DNA from: Planctomycetota bacterium
GTDB lineage: Bacteria; Planctomycetota; UBA1135; UBA2386
Direction: 5' to 3'
Assembly: GCA_016713175.1 (NCBI GenBank)
Contig: JADJPQ010000012.1
Location: 62,001 to 126,000, forward strand
Length of the DNA: 64,000 nucleotides
Below, in pieces: positions 48,404 through 55,573 of this stretch. A program made the position numbers and the translations under genes. Each line of letters opens with the position of its first letter. Position 1 is the first letter of the stretch. Below the pieces are notes generated by a model. That model did no database searches. It was not told the DNA's origin and saw only the letters and a program-made list of their open reading frames with translations.

Positions 48404-49099
48404 GTGCCGTCGCACCCGCTGCCGAATCTGCTCGCCTGCCTGTTGCTGGCCACCATGCCCGGATGTGGCGGCTGCAGCAAGGACCCGAGCGCCAGAACCC
48501 CGATCCCAGCGCCAGTGCCGGCACCGACCGATCGTTTGCTGGTGGTCGATGGCATCGTCATCACGTTTGCGGATGTGCAGCCGTTCTTGGACTACCTCGA
48601 CACGATCTACGCCGACCATTCCCGCCGCACCAAGATCCGACGGATCCTGGATGAGTACGTATTGCCGATGCGACTGGCGCAGCGGGCATTCCCGGAACAG
48701 CGCCGCGAACAGCTCGAACGCGCCAAGGCGCTGCGCGGTGTGGCCGACAACGCCGTCGAACTGCAGGCCAAGGCCGCGTTGTTCCATCCGGCGCGCAAGA
48801 ACTGGGGGCGTCGGGATGTCGAGTTGCCGGTGTCGCAGTTCCTGTTCGACGCGACCCGGACCGGCGCGGTCAGCGATCCGATCGAAGTGCCGCATGGCTA
48901 CAAGCTGGTCGCCGCCCTCGATCTGGCCGAGGCCGCCGTCGTCGGCGATGACCTGGTCGACGGCGTGATCGTGCCGTTCATCACCCACGATGTGCCCGCG
49001 ATGGCGCGCTGGTACGACGAGCAGAAGTCGAACCTGTCCGCCTCCTGGATCCACCCCGACTACCGCGACGCCGCTCCCGAGTGGTTGAAACTGCCATGA
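48404..49099 (+). CDS. Lipoprotein with SurA-like helical region
   Basis: 231 residues, GTG start. The signal ends at a lipobox (LLLATMPGCGGC), and a Pro/Ala linker follows. LLVVDGIVITFADVQPFLDY at the start of the mature domain is a common opening of peptidyl-prolyl isomerase-type chaperones, but the isomerase motif is not visible. The stop overlaps the following gene by ATGA. Confidence 0.6.
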   Translation: MPSHPLPNLLACLLLATMPGCGGCSKDPSARTPIPAPVPAPTDRLLVVDGIVITFADVQPFLDYLDTIYADHSRRTKIRRILDEYVLPMRLAQRAFPEQRREQLERAKALRGVADNAVELQAKAALFHPARKNWGRRDVELPVSQFLFDATRTGAVSDPIEVPHGYKLVAALDLAEAAVVGDDLVDGVIVPFITHDVPAMARWYDEQKSNLSASWIHPDYRDAAPEWLKLP

Positions 49100-49932
49100 T
49101 GTTGCGTCCCTTTGCCTGCACGGCGATCAGTGCGTTCCTGACGTTCCTGCCCGCGCAGGATGACCAGCGGCCGAGCAAGCTCGACGCCTGGCCAAAGCTC
49201 GCCGCGGGTGAAGCCGAACGGGTCGTGGCGTTCGTCACGCAACTGCGGCACGAGAAGCCGGAGATCCGGGCCGCTGGTCGCGCCAGCCTGATCAAGATCG
49301 GCGCGGCGGCCGTACCGATGTTGTTCCAACAGGTGCTCGATCGCGCCGACAACATCAATGCCGAGGTGCTGCCCGCCCTCGACGAGATCCTGAAACCCGA
49401 ACACGCCGCGCTGATGGCGCGCAAGTGCAAGGAACCGAGGGTCGAACTGCGCCGCTATCTGGTGCTGCGGCTGTGCAAGTTCGGCGACCCCGAGATGATC
49501 CCGATCCTGCAGGGGATGACCAAGGACAAGGACGCCGACACGGCCTGGTATGCCGCGCTTGGCCTGTTGACGCTGAAGCAGACCGACGCGCTGCCCGCGG
49601 TGGTCGAGCGCTGCAAGACCGACTGGGCTGGCGTCAAGGAACTGGTCGGCTCGGTGCTGCCGGCGGCCCGGAGCGATGAGGTCGGCAAGGCCTTGTTCAC
49701 CGCCATCGCCAAGGCCCAGGTCGGCGACCAGATGACCGGCCTGAGGCTGGCGCGTTACCTCGCCACCAAGGAGCAGGCGATCATCGTACGCGGCTACCTG
49801 TCGGCCGAAGCCGCGCAGGTCAAGAAGGAAGCGATCAACGCCATGCGGGCGCTGCACGGCATGGAACCGATCGAGAACCTGTCGGTGTTCCAGGCCACCG
49901 AGATGGCCAAGGAGTGGCTGGCGAAGTCATGA
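49096..49932 (+). CDS. Secreted HEAT-repeat-like protein
   Basis: 278 residues with a short signal peptide (AISAFLTFLPAQ). The remainder is made of helical pairs of HEAT type, such as EIRAAGRASLIKIGAAAVPM, PRVELRRYLVLRLCKFGDPE and TAWYAALGLLTLKQTDALPA. Such repeats form protein-binding solenoids. Start and stop both overlap neighbours by four bases, so all four operon genes are probably made in fixed proportion. Confidence 0.72.
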   Translation: MMLRPFACTAISAFLTFLPAQDDQRPSKLDAWPKLAAGEAERVVAFVTQLRHEKPEIRAAGRASLIKIGAAAVPMLFQQVLDRADNINAEVLPALDEILKPEHAALMARKCKEPRVELRRYLVLRLCKFGDPEMIPILQGMTKDKDADTAWYAALGLLTLKQTDALPAVVERCKTDWAGVKELVGSVLPAARSDEVGKALFTAIAKAQVGDQMTGLRLARYLATKEQAIIVRGYLSAEAAQVKKEAINAMRALHGMEPIENLSVFQATEMAKEWLAKS

Positions 49933-51191
49933 AACTCGTTCACACCGCGGTCGCATGGCTGCTCGCACTCGCCATGGCCGGCGCAGCGCTGGCCCAGGCG
50001 GCCACGCCAACGCCGAAGGAAGAGAAGCTGCCGAAGTGGCGGATCGACCCGTACACCCGCAACGAGCCCGAGGCCCTGGCCAAGGCCGGCTACGTGTCGT
50101 TCGGACCGTTGCCGTTCGGCCATGTCGGCGTCAACCCGGTCCAGTCGAGCCACATCGACGAGTTCTCCCAGTTCGTGCAGATCCTGTGGATCGAGACCAG
50201 GCACTTCCGGCTCGGCATCAACCTGCCGAAGTGGACGGTGCCGTTCGACCCGGAGACGCGCGCCAAGATCCGCAAGGAGCTCGAACGGCTGGCCGAGAAG
50301 ATTCCGCGCATCGACCCGAAGGCCAAGGTGCTCGACCCCTGGTTGCGCGCACATCTGTTCGCGCAGCGCGTCGAAGACATCTACGACGAGTTCCAGAAGC
50401 TGTCGGGCACCAAGGACGAGGACTGGCCGCAGGATCCCGACAAGGTGGTCATCAGTCCCGGGGCCCGTTACATGGGGCAGGGCCCGTTCCTCGGCATGAA
50501 GGACAAATACCTGCTGCTGCTATGGGACAAGGAAGGTTCGCACCGCGGCTTCATGAAGGCCTACCTCGGCCGCGACTCGCGCTTCGGCCAGCGTTGGCAC
50601 TTCAAGGAGACCAGCTCGCTGCTCTACACGGTGTCGATCGAATCGGAAGAAGGCCGCCTGAAACACGACACGGCCCTGCACGGCAATGTCGCGTTCAACG
50701 TCAGCCAGAACCTGCTCGATGGCTTCCGCTTCTACAGCTACGACCTGCCGGTGTGGATCCGCGAGGGCCTCGGCCACTGGTTCGAGCGGCGCGTCGATCC
50801 GAAGTGGAACACCTTCGACCAGAACGAGGGCTCACCAGCCGACATGAAGAACACCTGGAAGTGGGAGCCGTACACCCGCAATCTGGTGGTCACCGGCGGC
50901 AAGTTCGCGCCCTTCGCCGAGGCCTTCACCTGGCGCGACTTCGGCAAGATCACGTTCAACGATCACGTCGCGATCTGGTCGCGGATCGACTGGCTGCTGC
51001 AGCAGGAACCCGAGCGCTGGCAGAACTTCCTGTTCGAGATCAAGGGTCGCGTGACCAAGGATTGGAAGCCGGACCAGGAAGATCTGGTCGGTGCGACCCG
51101 CGAAGCGCTGCAGAAGGCGTATGGCTTCTCGGTGCTGCAGTTCGACCAGAAGTGGGGCGAGTGGGTCAGGGCGACCTACCCGGCGCAGTGA
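49929..51191 (+). CDS. Secreted protein, gluzincin-like but lacking HExxH
   Basis: 420 residues with a signal peptide (WLLALAMAGAALAQA). The segment YDLPVWIREGLGHWFERR (about residues 271-288) resembles the Glu-bearing second zinc helix (LPxWLxEGLAxxxE) of gluzincin peptidases and planctomycete DUF1570-type proteins. However, upstream, where HExxH is expected, I see LHGNVAFNVSQNL. It may be an inactive peptidase fold or a false resemblance. Last gene of the overlapping operon from 47718. Confidence 0.55.
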   Translation: MKLVHTAVAWLLALAMAGAALAQAATPTPKEEKLPKWRIDPYTRNEPEALAKAGYVSFGPLPFGHVGVNPVQSSHIDEFSQFVQILWIETRHFRLGINLPKWTVPFDPETRAKIRKELERLAEKIPRIDPKAKVLDPWLRAHLFAQRVEDIYDEFQKLSGTKDEDWPQDPDKVVISPGARYMGQGPFLGMKDKYLLLLWDKEGSHRGFMKAYLGRDSRFGQRWHFKETSSLLYTVSIESEEGRLKHDTALHGNVAFNVSQNLLDGFRFYSYDLPVWIREGLGHWFERRVDPKWNTFDQNEGSPADMKNTWKWEPYTRNLVVTGGKFAPFAEAFTWRDFGKITFNDHVAIWSRIDWLLQQEPERWQNFLFEIKGRVTKDWKPDQEDLVGATREALQKAYGFSVLQFDQKWGEWVRATYPAQ

Positions 51192-51213
51192 CTGCGGGCT
51201 CGGCCGCGCGCGC

Positions 51214-51918
51214 TCAGGCCGGTTCCCACAGGATGAAGCGATAGACCGGCAGCAGCGCCAGCAGCGACGTCTTCACCCAGGCTTCGGCCTCGGGTCCCAT
51301 CGCCAGCGCGTCCTCCTTCGGCAACTGCCGCTGCACGTGCAGCCAGTGATTGCCGGGAGTGTAGTGCTGGAACATCTCCTTCAGCTCGAGCGGTTTGGCC
51401 TGCGCGCACCAGTGGTCCTTCTTCCAGTCGTGCAGCTTCAGGTTGAAGCCCGCCGGCAGCGCCCGCAGCAGCTGGCACAGGGCGTCCATCTGCTTGCCGT
51501 CCTGCAGCACCTTCTTCTTCAGGTTCTCACCGTCCCACCACGCCTGCGGGTGCACGCGTAGCGCCGCTTCGACGATCTGGTCGTCGAGACAGACTTCGAG
51601 CACGGTCTGGATGTAGTGCGTCTCAGCATCCTTGCCGAGCGCCTCGCCGAAGAACGCGGCGAGCTTCTTGCGCTCCTTCGCACCGCGGCACAGGTAGGCG
51701 CGCTGCTCGCGCACGCGGTAAGCGTTGAACGTGTACGGATGGTGCAGCCCGGCTTGTGACGACAGCTCGACGCCGAGCGGTTTGGCGTCTTTGGCCGTGG
51801 CATCGGCCATGGCCTTCAGTTTGCGGCGGACGGACAGCCGCAAGGCGTTGTACTCCGGATCGTCCTGACGATGCCGTTCGTAGGCCTTGAAGTCGCGCTC
51901 GAGGAAGGCTTCGGACAT
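51214..51918 (-). CDS. Unknown cytosolic protein
   Basis: 234 residues, no signal or membrane segment. It is rich in charged helices (RDFKAYERHRQDDPEYNALR, KKLAAFFGEALGKDAETHYI) with several Trp-containing stretches (VHPQAWWDGENLKKK, LHDWKKDHWCAQAK). No family recognised. ATG 51918 is divergent from the lipoprotein at 52008. Confidence 0.6.
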   Translation of the reverse strand: MSEAFLERDFKAYERHRQDDPEYNALRLSVRRKLKAMADATAKDAKPLGVELSSQAGLHHPYTFNAYRVREQRAYLCRGAKERKKLAAFFGEALGKDAETHYIQTVLEVCLDDQIVEAALRVHPQAWWDGENLKKKVLQDGKQMDALCQLLRALPAGFNLKLHDWKKDHWCAQAKPLELKEMFQHYTPGNHWLHVQRQLPKEDALAMGPEAEAWVKTSLLALLPVYRFILWEPA

Positions 51919-52007
51919 GGCAGTCCCATAGCCGGTGCGCCCGGACGGCGCCAGCGCAACACCTCCCCGACATGGACAACGACGCGCGCGTCCGTACCCT
52001 GGCCCGG

Positions 52008-52823
52008 ATGCGCGCACCCCTGCTGATCACCGTCGGTGCTCTCGCCGCCTGCAACACCAACCAGGTGCTCGGCGAACCGCGCATCCTGGTGTCGCCGTAC
52101 TACGCCATCAACGAACTGCGCGGCGACATCTCGCTGCAGAACGACCCCGGCACCGGGCCCGAAGACAATGCGACGCAATCGCTGCGGACGTTCGGCCAGA
52201 ACCACGCCGACGACGACTGGGGCATCCGCGCCGACATCGGCGATGGCTTCGCCGGCATCCGCTTCGACTGGCTGGCGATGGATGGCAACACGTCGCGGCA
52301 CGGCAACCTCGACGACGACTGGGGCGCGCTGCTGGACGGCGATCGGGTCCGGATGGCGACGCGGCTCGACGAATATCGGCTCGGTTACGTGCACCCGCTG
52401 TGGAACGCCGCAACCGAGTATCGCGGCCAGCCGCTGCGCCTCGACGTGGCCGCTGGCGCCTACATCGCGCATCGCAACCTGCAGCTGCGGGCCCGCACCG
52501 AAGATGGCCTTCGGCAGCAGAGCCTCGAACTGACCGATCACGGCGCCGTGTACCCCGCGGTTCGACTCCGGGCGGCCTGGCGCGAGCTGCGCTGCGATCT
52601 CGACTACGGCATCTCGCCAGCACTGCAGTTCGGCGGCGACTTCGACGGCGTACTGCAGGATGTCGAACTCAGGCTCGGGTGGACGTTCACGCGCCAGGAC
52701 GTCACCGTGTTCGGCGGTTGGCGAAGGTCAGAACTGCCGGCCGATGGCCATGCAGGCGCCCTCGGTTTCGACGCCGACCTGGTGCTGCAGGGCTTCCAGC
52801 TCGGCATGTCGGTGGTGTTCTGA
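52008..52823 (+). CDS. Outer-membrane-type lipoprotein, beta-rich
   Basis: 271 residues. The signal LLITVGALAACNT has a lipobox at Cys. The remainder alternates short amphipathic strands (GIRADIGDGFAGIRFDWLAM, LRLDVAAGAYIAHRNLQLRA, VELRLGWTFTRQDVTVFGGW) and ends in FQLGMSVVF, a terminal aromatic residue as in beta-barrel proteins. Probably a small barrel or beta-sandwich at the outer membrane. ATG 52008 is preferred over 51972 because it starts the lipoprotein signal. Confidence 0.65.
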   Translation: MRAPLLITVGALAACNTNQVLGEPRILVSPYYAINELRGDISLQNDPGTGPEDNATQSLRTFGQNHADDDWGIRADIGDGFAGIRFDWLAMDGNTSRHGNLDDDWGALLDGDRVRMATRLDEYRLGYVHPLWNAATEYRGQPLRLDVAAGAYIAHRNLQLRARTEDGLRQQSLELTDHGAVYPAVRLRAAWRELRCDLDYGISPALQFGGDFDGVLQDVELRLGWTFTRQDVTVFGGWRRSELPADGHAGALGFDADLVLQGFQLGMSVVF

Positions 52824-52840
52824 TCGCCCTGGTCGGGGCG

Positions 52841-54322
52841 CTACCGACGCGGCCAGCCGGCCTGGACGGCGAGTTCCTGCACGAACGCATCGATCGCGGC
52901 TTTCGCCGCGTCGGTCGAGCAGGTGAAGTTGTTCAGCATCAGACTGAATACGAGCGGCGGCTGCGCGGCATCGGGACGCACGACATAGCCCGACAAGCAG
53001 GCCACACGACCGATGAACCCGGTCTTGGCCAAGACGTGCCCGCGGGCCGCGCCCGTCGTCATGCGCTTCTGCAGCGTGCCATCGATACCCGCGATCGGCA
53101 GCGCCGCGACGAACACAGCGCGATGCGGCCCCCGCTGCAACGAGGCCAGCAACGCCGCGATCTGCCCCGGCTGCACAAGGTTGCGACGCGACAAGCCGGA
53201 GCCATCGGCAAGCACGACTCCCCTGGTCTCGACGCCGAGCGCGGCCAACGCGGTGGCGACGGCGCCCTCGCACGCGCCTTGATCCGATGCCCCGACGGCC
53301 TTGCGCGCCACGGTCCGCCAAAGCTGCTCGGCCCACAGATTCTGGCTGTCCTTGAGCAGACGCCACAGCATCTCGGCCAGTGGCCGCGACCGATGTTCGT
53401 ACAATTGCCGGCGGGCCGACACCGGCAAGCCGCCGACATCGTCGGCATCGACCGCGGGTCCGCGCACTTCGATGCCGCGCGCCACCAACGCCGCACGTAG
53501 CGCCAGCGCCGCGTAGCGGGTTGGGTTCTCGACGCTGACGACGAGTGGCTGTTCGGCCGCATCGGCGGCCACACTGCCGGTGATCGTGACCACCGCGGTG
53601 CCGGGTTGCCGGCGCACCTGCAGTCCGGTCTTGCTGCCGGGTGGGCCGCAGCGCAGCGAACACACGGCGCGACACTGTCCGACATCGGGAACCAGCCGCA
53701 ACACCGGCGCCGCCCCCTCGCTGCCGCCGCCCTTCACGAACACCGTGGCGACGTTCTCGGCAAAGCCCAGGCCACCGAACGGCGCCGCATAGTCTTCGTG
53801 CAGGTAGTCCCACTGCCAGCCCTCGCCGAGCGCCTGATCGTGCTGCACGTCGTCGACGCCGACGATACGACCTTCGAGCCGCCGCACCCCGAGCTGTTGC
53901 ACGGCATCCACGAACGGGGCCAGCGTGGCCACCGGATCGACGCCAGCGGCCTGACCGAACGACGGGTCGCCATCGCCGATCAACACCAGATCGCCGGTCA
54001 GCACACCCTCCTTCAGCTCACCGCCGGCCTCGAGCGTGGTCGCGAACGTGAACGACGGCCCCAGAGTCTGGAGCGCCGCCGCAGCGGTCAAGAGCTTCAT
54101 GTTCGACGCCGTCATGAAACCCTTGCCGGCATCGTGTTCGCACAGGCGGCGCCCGGACGCGAGATCGTCGACGACGACGCCGATCCGGGCATCGGCCAGC
54201 TCGGGCGTCGCCAGCAAGCGCTGTAGCGCGAGCTGGATCGCGGCGGCATCCTGCGCGGCGAGGGACGCCGGCCACAGGCACGACAGCAGGACGAACGGGA
54301 GGCGGCGACCGGCGGACTTCAT
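52841..54322 (-). CDS. dacB: D-alanyl-D-alanine carboxypeptidase/endopeptidase (PBP4, DacB type)
   Basis: 493 residues with a signal peptide (PFVLLSCLWPASLAAQ). Class C penicillin-binding motifs are complete: Ser73-x-x-Lys76 in TASNMKLLTA, SxN in KDSQNLWAEQLW, and KTG in LAKTGFIGRVACLSG. It trims peptidoglycan side chains and cross-bridges. It is the third gene after dsbD-like and tlpA-like genes, 34 bases downstream. Its link to the redox pair may only be shared transcription. Presence of DacB fits planctomycetes with a peptidoglycan wall. Confidence 0.92.
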   Translation of the reverse strand: MKSAGRRLPFVLLSCLWPASLAAQDAAAIQLALQRLLATPELADARIGVVVDDLASGRRLCEHDAGKGFMTASNMKLLTAAAALQTLGPSFTFATTLEAGGELKEGVLTGDLVLIGDGDPSFGQAAGVDPVATLAPFVDAVQQLGVRRLEGRIVGVDDVQHDQALGEGWQWDYLHEDYAAPFGGLGFAENVATVFVKGGGSEGAAPVLRLVPDVGQCRAVCSLRCGPPGSKTGLQVRRQPGTAVVTITGSVAADAAEQPLVVSVENPTRYAALALRAALVARGIEVRGPAVDADDVGGLPVSARRQLYEHRSRPLAEMLWRLLKDSQNLWAEQLWRTVARKAVGASDQGACEGAVATALAALGVETRGVVLADGSGLSRRNLVQPGQIAALLASLQRGPHRAVFVAALPIAGIDGTLQKRMTTGAARGHVLAKTGFIGRVACLSGYVVRPDAAQPPLVFSLMLNNFTCSTDAAKAAIDAFVQELAVQAGWPRR

Positions 54323-54356
54323 GGCCCGCACAACCTACGGCCGCCGCCGTCGGCGA

Positions 54357-55505
54357 TCACTTCTTCGTCGCCTTCTCGGCGGCCGTGATCATCTCCTCGA
54401 GCGCATGTTCCATCTCGGCTTCCTCGCGGATGTCCTTGTGACGGATGATGCCTTCGTGGTCGATGTAGTACAGCGTCGGCCAACCCTGCACGCGCCAGGT
54501 GTCGGCGATCGGCGGCGCGATGCTGTCGTTGCGGAAGCTCCGCCACGTCACGCCGTTGTCCTGCAGCTGCTTCTTGAACCCGGCCTGCTGCTCCGGCGTG
54601 TCATGCTCGTCGCTGTTGACGCCGATCAAGGCGAACGGGCGACCCTTCCACTTCTCCACGAGCGACCGCTCGTGCGGGATCATGTCCCGGCAGGGCCCTC
54701 ACCAGAACCCCCAGAAGTCGAGCAGCACCACCTTGCCGCGGTAGTCGCTGAGCTTGAACGCGACACCATCGGTGTCCTGGGCCTCGATCTCGGGCGCCTG
54801 GCAACCGACCGCCAGGTGCCGGGCTTCGAACAGCACGCCGGCGGCCTGCTTCTTCAGGTCCTCGTCGTCGGTCACCGTCGCGACCTTCTCGAGGTCGGCG
54901 ATGCCCGCCGCGCGCTGTTCGTCGTTCTCCGGACTCTCGAACAGGATCGTGCCGCGCAGCAGATGCACGTTGGCGATCACGTTCGGCGTCTTGCTCTCGG
55001 CCTCGATCATCGCCAGACCTTCCAGCAGCCGCTGCCGGCCGATGAAGCGTTCGGCCCGACCGAGGAACCGCAGGGCGCCGGCCAGATCTGGGCTGCCGGT
55101 GTGCTCGGCGACCAGCGTCCGGAACGCCTTGATCACCGCGTTCTTCTCGTCGGTGGCGTTCTTGACGATGAACACCAGGAAGCGCACGGCGTCGCCCTTG
55201 CCGGCGTACTCTTCGGCCAGGGTCAGCGCGCGATCGATGAACTCCTTGGTCGGCGGCACCATCGGAATCGCCGGGATCGGCTTGCCGGCCTTGGCGGCTT
55301 CCTCGGCTTCGGCGATCAGCTTCTCGAGGTTCTGCTGGTGCGCCGACACCGCGGCGTTGAGGTCCTTGACCAGTTGCTTGTACTCGGCCACCGGATCCTG
55401 CGCGGGTCTGGTCGACGCCGCCGGTTCCTGACCCGTCTGGGCCAGCAACGGTGGCGACGACCACGATCCGAACAGGATCAGCGCAGCCATCACGGGGATC
55501 CGCAT
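54357..55505 (-). CDS. Predicted selenoprotein: TlpA-like thioredoxin with UGPC active site
   Basis: 382 residues if the in-frame TGA at 54699-54701 is read as selenocysteine (U269). Signal peptide MAALILFGSWSSPPLLAQ, then a helical domain of about 200 residues, then a thioredoxin domain from about 236: APEIEAQDTDGVAFKLSDYR, VVLLDFWGFW-U-GPC, IGVNSDEHDTPEQQAGFKKQ and the cis-proline GWPTLYYI. The TGA replaces the first Cys of the CxxC motif (WCGPC in relatives). A hairpin of SECIS type follows. Without readthrough the protein would end just before its active site. It likely acts as a periplasmic thiol reductase fed by the DsbD-like protein 68 bases upstream. Confidence 0.88.
54657..54701 (-). 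promoter_or_regulatory. Predicted bacterial SECIS element (TlpA-like gene)
   Basis: After the UGA, 24 bases precede a 7-bp stem CACGAGC/GCTCGTG with tetraloop GGTC. The apical loop begins at base 32 after UGA and opens with GG. This fits the published bacterial SECIS pattern: short loop with G in the first two positions, stem 4-16 bp, loop 16-37 bases from UGA. An alternative smaller stem CGGGA-CATGA-TCCCG lies between. Confidence 0.75.
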
Positions 55506-55573
55506 GCGTGCTCCTTGTCCGTCGTGGACATCTGGGGAATCGAGGTCATCTGCGAATGGCGCGACGCGGCCGG

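Noticed and set aside
54699..55505. TlpA-like gene as a nonsense-mutated pseudogene
   Set aside because: The protein continues in frame with intact cis-Pro and full domain, the stop is precisely at the redox Cys, and the neighbour shows the same thing; chance decay is much less likely than selenocysteine.
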